DNA of 43,253 nucleotides from Lachnospiraceae bacterium (GTDB lineage Bacteria; Bacillota; Clostridia; Lachnospirales; Lachnospiraceae): positions 1 through 43,253 of the forward strand of contig JAFXTJ010000010.1 of NCBI GenBank assembly GCA_017535945.1, given 5' to 3'. Of this stretch, positions 24,552 to 33,388 are shown one piece after another. The stretch's first letter is position 1. Every line of letters begins with the position of its first letter. The position numbers were made by a program, and so were the translations under genes. The notes under the pieces were generated by a model that did no database searches, had not been told where the DNA came from, and worked only from the letters and a program-made list of their open reading frames with translations.

Positions 24552-26137
24552 CTGAGGATCTCCCCCAACCCGTCGATCAGATCCGAAGCGGTCATGGCGT
24601 ACTGTCCCTTCTTCGCCGCCGCCCCGTCTCCGGCCAGTCCGTGGATATAACTGCCGGCTGCGGCCGCATCCATGGCTTCCATGCCGGCCGCGGCAAAAGC
24701 CCCGATGATCCCCGCGAGCACATCCCCGCTCCCGGCTGTCCCCATTCCGGCGTTGCCTGTGAGATTCAGGATCACGGTCCGCATACCGGCCTGCGCCGTG
24801 TACGACCGGGCGCCTTTGCAGAGCACCGTGCAGAACAGCTCCTGTGCCAGATCCTGCGTTTTCTCTTCCGTATGCCGGGCGGCCTCCGAAGCGCCGATCC
24901 CGGCGAGCCTCGCAAACTCCGCGATATGCGGTGTGAGCACCGGCCAGCAGGCCTCGCCGCGGTAACCGACCGCCAGTTCCTTAAGCTGCGGGTCCAGGGC
25001 GATCATGTTGCAGGCATCGGCATCCAGGACCAGCGGCAGCCTGCCGTCCGACAGGATCTCCGTCAGGATCCTCACCGCGTGCCTGTCCGTGCCGAGACCC
25101 GGTCCCGCCACACAGGCAGTGGCCCACTTCAGGCCCTCCCGCAGCAGTTCGCCGATGCGGTCCTCCGGCATCTCCTCATCCCAGCAGTCGACAATGGCTT
25201 CCGGCACCGCGGACAGGATCGCCGTACGGTTTTTCTTTTCCGTAAAGACACGTACCATGCCCGCTCCCGCGGCAAAGGCCGCCCGGGCGCACAGGATCGC
25301 CGCGCCCCCGGTGTGTCCGTTCCCCGCAGCGATCAGGAGCTTTCCGAAACTCCCCTTATGACCGGCCGGATCCCTGGCCGGCAGAAGCTGCCGCGGATCT
25401 TCATCAAAAGCAGCCAGGACCGGCAGTTCTCCCAGAAAGCTTTCCTCCGTGATACCGACATCCGCCACACGGATCTCTCCCGCACAGGAGGCCCCCGGGT
25501 AAAGCGTGATGCCCCGTTTTCTGAAACCCATCGTGAGGGTCAGATCGGCGCGGACCGCCATTCCCAGGATCTCGCCGGTATCCGTATCGAGACCGGACGG
25601 CAGATCGATGCTCAGGATCCGCGGCGCATGCGCTCCGTTCTCCCGCAGCTGCATCATCAGCGCGACCGCCGCGGAATACACACCGGAAAGAGGGCGCGAG
25701 AGCCCCACACCGAAAAGCGCGTCCACGATGTAGTCAAAACGCGCGCCGGTCACCATGCGGACCGCTTCCGCGTCCGCCGGTTCCTGCATCCGGATGAACG
25801 GCACATCGTACTTCATGGCGATATCCAGCTGCTTCACGGCTTTTTCCCCGTAGGAGGACACATCTCCGACGGTCACGAGCAGCACCGCCGCACCCATCGT
25901 ATGGAGGATCCTTGCGGCAGCGATGCCGTCCCCTCCGTTCCCGCCGCCTCCGACGAAAACAAGCACACGCGGAAGTCCTTTTCCTCCGGCAGCCGCGTAT
26001 TCGTTCTTCAGGGTCTCCGTCACGCACAGCGCCGCCCGCTCCATCAGGACTTCCCATCCGATGCCGTAGACCTCCTGTGTGCTGCGGTCTGCCTGCTGCA
26101 TTTCCTTTTTGCTGACGATATATTCCATACCCGTCAC
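24548..26137 (-). CDS. nnr: bifunctional NAD(P)H-hydrate epimerase/dehydratase
   Basis: This repair enzyme restores hydrated NAD(P)H. The N-terminal epimerase (about 1-220) shows VGGGGNGGDGIAAARIL and IDLPSGLDTDTG. The C-terminal ADP/ATP-dependent dehydratase (about 240-525) has KGSFGKLLIAAGNGHTGGA, AGPGLGTD and the ribokinase-like TAGSGDVLAGIIGAF. Length 529 fits the two-domain form. Two starts are possible: GTG at 26137, overlapping the coiled-coil gene stop, and ATG at 26128 (MEYIVSKKEM), which agrees better with the family N terminus. Confidence 0.95.
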   Translation of the reverse strand: MTGMEYIVSKKEMQQADRSTQEVYGIGWEVLMERAALCVTETLKNEYAAAGGKGLPRVLVFVGGGGNGGDGIAAARILHTMGAAVLLVTVGDVSSYGEKAVKQLDIAMKYDVPFIRMQEPADAEAVRMVTGARFDYIVDALFGVGLSRPLSGVYSAAVALMMQLRENGAHAPRILSIDLPSGLDTDTGEILGMAVRADLTLTMGFRKRGITLYPGASCAGEIRVADVGITEESFLGELPVLAAFDEDPRQLLPARDPAGHKGSFGKLLIAAGNGHTGGAAILCARAAFAAGAGMVRVFTEKKNRTAILSAVPEAIVDCWDEEMPEDRIGELLREGLKWATACVAGPGLGTDRHAVRILTEILSDGRLPLVLDADACNMIALDPQLKELAVGYRGEACWPVLTPHIAEFARLAGIGASEAARHTEEKTQDLAQELFCTVLCKGARSYTAQAGMRTVILNLTGNAGMGTAGSGDVLAGIIGAFAAAGMEAMDAAAAGSYIHGLAGDGAAAKKGQYAMTASDLIDGLGEILR

Positions 26138-26823
26138 TTCTTTCCCATTTCTCTCAGGATCTCCTGGTTCATCATGCCGGCCCGGGAGTTGATATCCATT
26201 GTCCGGATCGGATGCTGCTTCTCCGGATCATAGTTGATATCAAAGATCTCCATCACCTCCGCGCCGAAGATGTTGTGCATGTAGGAATAGAGATTGAAAT
26301 TCTCGACCTCCTTCTCCTGTTTCTCGATGACCTGCTTCTTGAGCTGCGCACGGATCCCCGTGATCCACTCGTCGATCTCCTCGATCCGCTCGCTGTTGTC
26401 ATGCAGCTTCTCATAGCAGATCTCCATGGAGAGTATCATCAGTTTGAGATTCTTATGATAGATCTCTCTCGGCAGGCCGATCTGTTCATCCTGATATTCT
26501 TCCAGCCGCTCATTGCACTCATTGATGAGCCTGGTGTGATCGTCGAGATCCTTCGCCGCCCGGGAGCGCTCCCCCTCCCGCATGACGCGGTCACGGAGTT
26601 CCATGATTTCCCCCATGAGCTTCTTCTTCAGCGCCTTTACCTTGCGCTCATCGTCCCTGAGCCTGGCCTGGCGGCTCATCAGCTCCGTGATCTCGTCCGC
26701 GAGCGCGGCGATCTCCGGCGTCTTCTGCCGCTGTGTGAACAGCCTGTGCCAGCGGTTGTCGAGGACCAGGACCGGCAGGTCCTTGCCCTCCAGCGCCTTG
26801 CGGAATTCTCTCTCATCTGCCAT
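26134..26823 (-). CDS. coiled-coil protein, function unknown
   Basis: I do not recognise this family. The 229-residue protein has no signal peptide or membrane helix and is mostly charged helix: long heptad-like stretches from about 40-95 (EITELMSRQARLRDDERKVKALKKKLM) and 100-175. The last part, about 190-229, is less regular (FGAEVMEIFDINYDPEKQHPIRTMDINS). The opening block LPVLVLDNRWHRLF looks like a buried strand and turn. It lies 29 nt after the SGNH gene and overlaps nnr by 4 nt. It could be a cytoskeletal or scaffold protein; nothing fixes a role. Confidence 0.8.
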   Translation of the reverse strand: MADEREFRKALEGKDLPVLVLDNRWHRLFTQRQKTPEIAALADEITELMSRQARLRDDERKVKALKKKLMGEIMELRDRVMREGERSRAAKDLDDHTRLINECNERLEEYQDEQIGLPREIYHKNLKLMILSMEICYEKLHDNSERIEEIDEWITGIRAQLKKQVIEKQEKEVENFNLYSYMHNIFGAEVMEIFDINYDPEKQHPIRTMDINSRAGMMNQEILREMGKK

Positions 26824-26852
26824 GGAGTACTCCTTCCCGTCAAAACCGGCCC

Positions 26853-28400
26853 TCAGCCGGAGATCTCATCCACATCGATCCCCCGCTGCGGGAGCAGTGA
26901 TTCATATACATCAATATACGCCGCATCGACGATCACATCCAGTACCGCGTCATACACGAGGATATTGGCTCCGTTGGTATCCGTCGTGCAGTCCGTCGTG
27001 CCGACCCGTACCCGGTCCGTGCAGGCCCCGTCTTCGTCCGGTCTCCGCTCCGCCGTAACGGGACGCCTCCCGCATCGGGACACATAGCTGCCCTCTCCCG
27101 CGCCGGAGGCATAGCTCAGAGCGCCGTTCTCCAGGACAAAGCACCCGCCTTCGAGATAAGCCTGACGGCTGATCCCCAATGCTGCAAGGGATGGCGCATA
27201 CGCATCCTCCCCCTGTGCATTATAGTCTCCGTCGAGCGTGATGACGGTCACGTATCTGTCTGCCGATCCCGCGAGGATCTCCAGATATTCGTTGATGTCT
27301 CCGGCACGGGCCAGCCGCAGGAAATCCGCACGGTCCTCCAGATACCGCGCATCCAGATCCCACTCCGCGTAGGCCGGATCCCCTCTGTGATCGGGGAAGG
27401 TGTAGTGCTCCGTCAGCCACCGCTCCAGCCAGGTCATCAGCTTCGCGGAGCCGTTGTTGTTCAGATGCCCGGAATCCCGGAAATCCGTGGCAAAATCGAT
27501 GCCGGTCTCCCCGTAAAAGGTGTTGAAATTCAGATACGGCACATTCCTTTCGGCACACAGATCCGCCACGTAATTCTGCACCGCCATGTTGTGCCCGCCG
27601 CCCTCGGCGCAGGGCGCGCAGTACAGGAGCAGGTTCACGCCCTTTTCCCCGCACAGATCCATGATCTTCACGAGGGCTTCCGGACCGATCCCCTGCGGAA
27701 CACTCCGTTCATCCGTCGGCTCCGGCGGCAGCTGCGGCGCGCATTCATCACTGCCCAGATACCCCTTCCGGAACCAATACCTGTTCCTGAAATTATCCTC
27801 TCCCAGGCTTTCGTATCTCGTATGCAGGATCGGCAGCTTGAACAGGAGCGCTCCGGCGAATTCGTCATCCAGTCCGTAAGCCTGCTTCTGCGAGCGGATC
27901 ACTTCCGCGTAATCGGCCGACCATTTCAGGTCGAGATCCGTGCGGTAGAAATTGCCGAGTTCCGTCACATATCTGCCCTGTGCCTCATCATAGGCCGGCA
28001 GGGCGACATTAAAGGTCTCCACCATGACGAGCTGCGGATGCTGTGTCTTAAGCGCCTCCCGCACGTAATACCAGGTATTGTCAAAAGACTGTGCGCCCGC
28101 CGTCAGGGTGTACGAAGCGATCCCCGTATCCTTCCACAGCCTGCTGTTGTCAAACGTGCAATGGGAATGGCTGCTGCCGAACACCATGAGGTCGATCGAT
28201 CCGCGCTTTGCGGCATAGAAATTCCTGAGGCCCCCGCCGCCTCCCTGCCCGCGGTAGCCGAACACACCGTAGAGACCGCGGAAGGCAATGAGCAGCACCG
28301 CAAAAAACAGCAGACAGCGGACCGCGATCCCGGTCTTTGTCGATGACGTCCTGTTTTTCTCTTCTGTCTCCAATGTCTCCGTCCCGTCAGAAATTCGCAT
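26853..28400 (-). CDS. membrane-anchored SGNH-like protein of the MBOAT cassette
   Basis: A single N-terminal helix (about 24-46) anchors a 465-residue extracytoplasmic domain. The fold signatures are SGNH/GDSL-like: MVFGSSHSHCTF with GSSH at 75-78 (block I) and DSGHLNNNG with D309 and H312 (block V), the Ser-His-Asp arrangement also used by DltD and AlgJ/AlgX. Such proteins hand acyl groups from an MBOAT partner to a surface polymer or remove them. The C-terminal 170 residues beyond the SGNH fold are a separate unidentified domain with Cys pairs. ATG 28400 overlaps the MBOAT stop by 14 nt; a TTG at 28421 is a poorer alternative. Position with MBOAT and carrier protein makes it the likely DltD counterpart. 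Confidence 0.85.
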   Translation of the reverse strand: MRISDGTETLETEEKNRTSSTKTGIAVRCLLFFAVLLIAFRGLYGVFGYRGQGGGGGLRNFYAAKRGSIDLMVFGSSHSHCTFDNSRLWKDTGIASYTLTAGAQSFDNTWYYVREALKTQHPQLVMVETFNVALPAYDEAQGRYVTELGNFYRTDLDLKWSADYAEVIRSQKQAYGLDDEFAGALLFKLPILHTRYESLGEDNFRNRYWFRKGYLGSDECAPQLPPEPTDERSVPQGIGPEALVKIMDLCGEKGVNLLLYCAPCAEGGGHNMAVQNYVADLCAERNVPYLNFNTFYGETGIDFATDFRDSGHLNNNGSAKLMTWLERWLTEHYTFPDHRGDPAYAEWDLDARYLEDRADFLRLARAGDINEYLEILAGSADRYVTVITLDGDYNAQGEDAYAPSLAALGISRQAYLEGGCFVLENGALSYASGAGEGSYVSRCGRRPVTAERRPDEDGACTDRVRVGTTDCTTDTNGANILVYDAVLDVIVDAAYIDVYESLLPQRGIDVDEISG

Positions 28401-29937
28401 AGATAAATGACTGCATATCAAAGCCCGGCCCGTAGCAGCCGTATACGATCACAAAAAACAGCAGGCCGATGATCAGGATCCACCGGAGCGGCGGATTCTG
28501 TCCGGAAAGCCAGTCCGTGAGGGACATCTCCCTGTGCGCACACAGCAGTCCGGCTGCGGCGAGGATCGCCAGTGCCAGGATGAGGATATGGATCTCCGTC
28601 ACGGACAGTCCCAGTTCATACAGGGAGCCGTCAAACAGGACCCAGGGATTATACGTAAAAAAGCTTTTCCACAGGACAAATCCGCTGTGCAGATCCTGTG
28701 CCCGGAACATGGAAAGCCCCAGTGAGAAAAACGCGAACGTGCGGATCCGGCAGAACAGGCGATAGCTGTCGCAGTCCCGGTTGATCCTGAGGAGCCCTGC
28801 ACACCGGACAAAGACCGGTGACAGGATCTGTCCGGCGACGATGATCCCGCCCTGCAGCAGACCCACGCCGAAGATGTATTTCCATTCCCCGCCGTGCCAG
28901 AAGCCGACCATGAACCAGGAGATCATGAGCGCGCAATACATCGGCAGTTTTTTGGCGAAATCCGCACCCGTCCGCTTCCCGAGCCTGTCCCGGGAGAACT
29001 TCCCGAACCGTCTCCACAGATCCGTCTTCAGCACCGGGTACAGGATGTACTGTCTGAGCCACGCACCGAGCGTGATATGCCATCGTCTCCAGAACTCCTC
29101 CAGCGTCAGCGACATAAACGGCAGCGAGAAGTTCTCCGGGAGCGTGATCCCCATCATCCGGGAGACGCCCAGGCAGATATCGATGCATCCGGAGAAGTCC
29201 GTGTACAGCTGCAGCGTGAACAGAAAGACCGCCAGGACCGCATAGGTCCCGCGGTATACGTCAGGTTCCGCATAGACCGTATTGACGATCACCGCCAGCC
29301 GCTCACTGATCACCAGCTTTTTGAAAAAGCCCCAGAGGACCCTCTGTGCGCCGGCAGTGATATTCCGGTAGGAGATCGCGTGACCCTCCGTGATCTCCCG
29401 GTAACTGTCATTGTATTTGACGATGGGCCCCGAGGTCAGCAGCGGGAAGAAACCGGCAAATGCCGCAAACCGCAGGGGATTTTTCTCCGCCCGCTCCGTC
29501 TTCCAGTAAACCTCCAGCACATAGGAGATCAGGACCAGTGCGAAATAGGAAATGCCGAGCGGCGTAACCCCCGACAGGACCGGTGCCGTCAACGGCGCAC
29601 CGCCCGTCAGGCGGTCCGGCAGCAGGTTCAGCAGCCAGACGAAAAAGCGGTTCTCCTTAAGCGCAAAGAGGATCCCCGTAAGGCAGATCACGCTGCCGAA
29701 TGTCACAACGCGATCCGCACCCGTCCGTTCTTCATGCCCGTTCAGATACAGCGCCGCCCCCCAGGACAGCACGATCATGAAGAGCATGACCGACACCGCC
29801 GGCAGGGAATCCGCCCTGACAATAAAAAAAAGATCCGCTGCCAGCAGAGGCACGAAGCGGTAGCGGATCGGAAACAGATAATATAATACGAGGCTGGCCG
29901 CCGCGAAGATCAGAAAATCAACGGAAGTCAATGACAT
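28387..29937 (-). CDS. MBOAT family O-acyltransferase (DltB/AlgI-like)
   Basis: A polytopic protein of 516 residues with about ten hydrophobic segments. The MBOAT core is clear: the SYREITEGHAISYRNI loop, LQLYTDFSGCIDICLG (242-257), EFWRRWHITLGAWLRQYILYP (281-301) and the catalytic histidine H348 in FWHGG. MBOATs of the DltB/AlgI kind pass an acyl group from a cytosolic thioester carrier through a tunnel to a lumenal acceptor. Here the carrier would be the ACP three bases upstream. GAAAGGACA precedes the ATG. The acyl group cannot be read from this protein; see the FkbH-like gene. Confidence 0.95.
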   Translation of the reverse strand: MSLTSVDFLIFAAASLVLYYLFPIRYRFVPLLAADLFFIVRADSLPAVSVMLFMIVLSWGAALYLNGHEERTGADRVVTFGSVICLTGILFALKENRFFVWLLNLLPDRLTGGAPLTAPVLSGVTPLGISYFALVLISYVLEVYWKTERAEKNPLRFAAFAGFFPLLTSGPIVKYNDSYREITEGHAISYRNITAGAQRVLWGFFKKLVISERLAVIVNTVYAEPDVYRGTYAVLAVFLFTLQLYTDFSGCIDICLGVSRMMGITLPENFSLPFMSLTLEEFWRRWHITLGAWLRQYILYPVLKTDLWRRFGKFSRDRLGKRTGADFAKKLPMYCALMISWFMVGFWHGGEWKYIFGVGLLQGGIIVAGQILSPVFVRCAGLLRINRDCDSYRLFCRIRTFAFFSLGLSMFRAQDLHSGFVLWKSFFTYNPWVLFDGSLYELGLSVTEIHILILALAILAAAGLLCAHREMSLTDWLSGQNPPLRWILIIGLLFFVIVYGCYGPGFDMQSFIYANF

Positions 29938-29940
29938 GGA

Positions 29941-30180
29941 TCATGTCCTTTCCAGGATCATGTCGACCATCTCCCCGACATTTTTAAACTTGTTCACCTC
30001 GCCGATGTTGAATTTCAATCCGAATTCATTCTCCACCGCAAAGATGAGATTGATATGCTCCATGGAATCCCAGCCCTTCACATCCGCCGCCGTGGTAGCG
30101 TCACTGACACGGATCCCATCGATGTCAAAAACACGTTCGAACACGCCGTTCAGGCGTTCGTATACCTCTTCCCTCGTCAT
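29941..30180 (-). CDS. acyl carrier protein
   Basis: A 79-residue four-helix carrier. Ser39 in GWDSMEHINLI is the phosphopantetheine site, with the DSM(D/E)H form typical of stand-alone ACPs in secondary pathways, not the DSLD of fatty-acid AcpP. The start follows AGGAGG inside the fkbH-like gene by about seven bases. It sits 5 nt after that gene and 3 nt before MBOAT, so one carrier most likely serves this pair only. Confidence 0.95.
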   Translation of the reverse strand: MTREEVYERLNGVFERVFDIDGIRVSDATTAADVKGWDSMEHINLIFAVENEFGLKFNIGEVNKFKNVGEMVDMILERT

Positions 30181-30185
30181 GTACC

Positions 30186-31973
30186 CTATGCCTCCTCCGT
30201 CCGGATCACATCGTTCTTATCCGTATACCCGCCGCGGATATCCAGTTCCCATGTCGTGTTCCCGGAATCCTCCGATGCGATCAGCGTATACCCCATATCG
30301 GCGAAAAAGTCCCTGACCATTCCGTTCTTCGCCGTCGGCAGATAATAGCCCAGGATCCTGCCGACACCGCGCTCTCCGAGCCGGTGCACAAGCTCATCCA
30401 TCATAGCATATTCCATATTCCGTTTCAAGACGCGGCAGCTCATGAGCCAGAGCTCGATATGGCACACATCCCCTTCGATCCGTCCGATCGCGAGAGATAC
30501 CACGCCGTTATCCCCGAAACGATCCGCAAGCCGGCCGCACAGCGTGATATACCGGTCATCCGCGGCGATCTCCTCGATCTCACTCTGCGTATAGCGCCTG
30601 GTCGTCAGATTGAACTGGTTGCTCTTATTGGTGAGCTGAGCGATCCGTGCCATGTAGAGCGGCTCGAACGGCGTGATCTCCGCCCGCATCTGCAGGCTGA
30701 CCAGGTATTCCCTGTAATCGGTAAAGGAGGCGCGCAGGCGTTGTCTGCCGGCGTTCTCCCGGTACATGTCGTTACGGCGTCTGTCATCCTCCGAGAGGGT
30801 CGTGACCTCGAAAAACCCGCTCCTGTCGATGACACCGATCATGTCACAGGGACGGTCAAAATCCGGTGCGCTGACGCCGGGGATCTGTTCGCGGACGATG
30901 TGGCGCTCCGCCGGGTTGTCATCCACGAATACCAGGCTTTCTGGCAGAAGGTTCAGCTCATCGGCGATCTCGCGGAAATTCCGGTCTTTCGGTTCCCAGT
31001 TGGCCCTGATACAGATGAAATCCTCTTCGGACAGGCCGCTGTCCGGGTGCTTCAGACCGGCGAGCGCGTTGGCCTCATCGTTCTTGGAATCGATGTTCAG
31101 CAGGATCCCCAGCTTCTTCAGCTGAGCCAGATAAGACTGGAATTCCGAATAGATCTGCCCCTCCGGTTCCTCCGGACCGAGCACGATATTCTCCGGACCG
31201 TCATCGCCGATCACACCGCCCCAGAGTGTATTGTCAAGATCCAGGACCAGTCCCTTTTTATTCTTCCCGTAGATCGACCGGATGATCCGTGCGGTCTGAT
31301 AAGACAGTACCGGGATCGCCGGGACCGCGACGGCATATTTGTACATGTGCCAGTAGAACGGATCGGACCATTCCCTGAGCCCGTAATCCCCGGACAGATA
31401 ATCCAGATCCAGCAGGTAAAAATTCTCATGGGACGCGGCATAAGCGGCAAATCCGGCATTCAGGCGGTTGATGAAGCTGACTCTTCCGTGCGGATCCGTA
31501 GCATCCCTGTTGCCCATGAGACGCCAGTACGGCTTCTCGAAATTATTCTGGATCACCGGGCAGTGATAGACCTCCGCCAGATGATCCCACATGGCGGTGA
31601 ATTTCTCCGTCTGTGCCGTAAGCAGCGCATCGATGTCATCCGCGGGATCGTCAAGTGACGGATAAGTGTCGATATTGCGGTTGGAGGTGCAGATATAGAT
31701 CAGATCGGGGGAGAATACCTCCAGCGCGGGATTGGGGAACATGGCCTCCTGATAATACTGATTGTAGGCGGACTCATAAAAGACCGGCCGGATCCCGGCA
31801 TCCAGCAGGAACAATTCCAGGACCTGCACGATATCTCCGGTCGTATAGCCGCCCAGCACCGCGATCTTCTTATCGGTATAGGTGACGCCTTCCCTCTCCA
31901 GCAGCCTGCGGCGCAGCCTTTTCTTATTCTCTATGATCTCCCTGCCGTTAAAGGGATACTCCAGTTCCTTCAT
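30186..31973 (-). CDS. FkbH-like HAD-family enzyme (probable three-carbon acyl loader)
   Basis: The 595-residue protein is an FkbH homologue. Residues 1-235 form a non-catalytic-looking alpha/beta N domain. The HAD domain (about 236-385) has D245 and D247 in VLDLDNTLWGG and VDDNPAE near 350. The C-terminal domain has LTNKSNQFNLTTRRYTQ (447-463) and C513 in MSCRVLKRNME, a GNAT-like fold in FkbH. Characterised FkbH enzymes of polyketide pathways take D-1,3-bisphosphoglycerate, remove phosphate and load a glyceryl group on an ACP. The neighbouring ACP and MBOAT suggest the same loading here. It lies 16 nt after rnfB; a G-rich stretch is the only ribosome-site candidate. Confidence 0.9.
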   Translation of the reverse strand: MKELEYPFNGREIIENKKRLRRRLLEREGVTYTDKKIAVLGGYTTGDIVQVLELFLLDAGIRPVFYESAYNQYYQEAMFPNPALEVFSPDLIYICTSNRNIDTYPSLDDPADDIDALLTAQTEKFTAMWDHLAEVYHCPVIQNNFEKPYWRLMGNRDATDPHGRVSFINRLNAGFAAYAASHENFYLLDLDYLSGDYGLREWSDPFYWHMYKYAVAVPAIPVLSYQTARIIRSIYGKNKKGLVLDLDNTLWGGVIGDDGPENIVLGPEEPEGQIYSEFQSYLAQLKKLGILLNIDSKNDEANALAGLKHPDSGLSEEDFICIRANWEPKDRNFREIADELNLLPESLVFVDDNPAERHIVREQIPGVSAPDFDRPCDMIGVIDRSGFFEVTTLSEDDRRRNDMYRENAGRQRLRASFTDYREYLVSLQMRAEITPFEPLYMARIAQLTNKSNQFNLTTRRYTQSEIEEIAADDRYITLCGRLADRFGDNGVVSLAIGRIEGDVCHIELWLMSCRVLKRNMEYAMMDELVHRLGERGVGRILGYYLPTAKNGMVRDFFADMGYTLIASEDSGNTTWELDIRGGYTDKNDVIRTEEA

Positions 31974-31989
31974 CAGTCACGGCCCCCGC

Positions 31990-32787
31990 TCATCCGATGA
32001 CGCGGATCCCGTTCTTGGGACATTTCTCCGTGCACAGGCCGCAGTGGGTACATTTCTCCTGATCGATGCGGGCCACATTATCCTCCACGGTGACGGCACC
32101 GGCCGGGCAGTTTTTCGCACAGATCCCGCAGCCGACACATCCGACTTTGCAGGCCTTCATGACAACGGGCCCCCTGGCCTTTGAACTGCATGCCACGGCA
32201 TGTGTCGCATGATACGGGATGAGATCGATGAGATGTCTGGGACAGACGGCGATGCATTTCCCGCAGGCTTTGCAGGCTTCCCTGTCGACCACGGCCACGC
32301 CGTTTTCCACATGGATCGCGTCAAACGGGCAGACCTGCACACAGGTGCCGCCTCCGAGGCAGCCGTATTCACAGGCCTTCGGCCCCGCCCCCGGCGCCTG
32401 ATCGATGACACGGCAATCCGGCGCGCCGATGTATTCATATTTCACTTCGGTCTGTTCCGTCGTGCCGGCACAGTGGACAAACGCCACCATGCGCTCGCTG
32501 TTCCCGGCCTCGACGCCCATGATCCCCGCGATCACTGACGCGACCGCCTCGCCGCCCACCGGGCACTGCCCCACAGGGGCCTCGCCTTTTGCGATGGCAG
32601 CCGCCAGTCCCGAGCAGCCGGGAAAGCCGCAGCCGCCGCAGTTATTTCCGGGCAGTGCCTCCAGCACCGCCACTTCTTTCTCATCCACCTCCACATGGAG
32701 TTTGTTTGAGGCGATCCCCAGGAACAGGCCGATGAGCAGTCCCGCACCCGCTACGATCGCCACCGATAACAGAATTCCGCTTACCAT
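31990..32787 (-). CDS. rnfB: Rnf complex iron-sulfur subunit B
   Basis: RnfB receives electrons from ferredoxin. The protein starts with one membrane helix, then NNCGGCGFPGCSG (first cluster region), and ferredoxin-type motifs near 150-265: CLGGGTCVQVCP, CKACGKCIAVCP, CVGCGICAKNCP and CTHCGLCTEKCP. This is a longer multi-cluster form typical of anaerobe Rnf. I chose ATG 32787 (265 residues) because AGGAGG lies five bases upstream, overlapping the rnfA stop; a longer in-frame opening begins 13 codons earlier. Confidence 0.96.
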   Translation of the reverse strand: MVSGILLSVAIVAGAGLLIGLFLGIASNKLHVEVDEKEVAVLEALPGNNCGGCGFPGCSGLAAAIAKGEAPVGQCPVGGEAVASVIAGIMGVEAGNSERMVAFVHCAGTTEQTEVKYEYIGAPDCRVIDQAPGAGPKACEYGCLGGGTCVQVCPFDAIHVENGVAVVDREACKACGKCIAVCPRHLIDLIPYHATHAVACSSKARGPVVMKACKVGCVGCGICAKNCPAGAVTVEDNVARIDQEKCTHCGLCTEKCPKNGIRVIG

Positions 32788-32797
32788 AGCTGCCTCC

Positions 32798-33388
32798 TCA
32801 CCCGCGCAGGCCGGAGAATCCCACAAACGCGATGGCCATGAGACCGGCCGTCAGCAGGACCATGGGCATTCCCTGGAAGGACTCCGGGATATCGTTGAAT
32901 TCCATCTTCTCTCTGAGCCCGGCGAGGATCACGATCGAGATCGTGAAACCGACCGCCGTCGCAAAGCCGCAAACGATGCCTTCGAGGATGCTGTATTCAT
33001 TCTGGACATTTAAGAGCGCCACGCCCAGCACCGCGCAGTTGGTGGTGATGAGCGGCAGATAGACCCCCAGCACCTGATAGAGCGAACGAACATACTTCTT
33101 GAGGAACATCTCCACAAACTGGACCAGCATGGCGATCACCAGGATAAAGACGATCGTCTGGAGATAGATCAGGTCCAGCGGCAGGAGGATGAATTTATAG
33201 ATGAGTCCGCAGACGGCGGACGCCACCGTGATGACGAAGATGCAGGCGCCTCCCATGCCGGCCGCCGAACTGATCTTCCTGGAGACCCCCAGAAACGGGC
33301 ACAGGCCCAGGAACCGGCTGAGCACCACATTGTTCACCAGCGCGCTGGTCACCATGATGGAAAACAGGATCGCGATCGTCGAGCTCAT
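32798..33388 (-). CDS. rnfA: Rnf complex membrane subunit A
   Basis: A 196-residue protein with six hydrophobic helices. The N-terminal ALVNNVVLSRFLGLCPFLGVS block and the later LITTNCAVLGVALL are the RnfA/NqrE signatures, each carrying a Cys (CPF, TNC) that binds a membrane-buried iron-sulfur centre in known structures. The start overlaps rnfE by 4 nt (ATGA). Confidence 0.97.
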   Translation of the reverse strand: MSSTIAILFSIMVTSALVNNVVLSRFLGLCPFLGVSRKISSAAGMGGACIFVITVASAVCGLIYKFILLPLDLIYLQTIVFILVIAMLVQFVEMFLKKYVRSLYQVLGVYLPLITTNCAVLGVALLNVQNEYSILEGIVCGFATAVGFTISIVILAGLREKMEFNDIPESFQGMPMVLLTAGLMAIAFVGFSGLRG

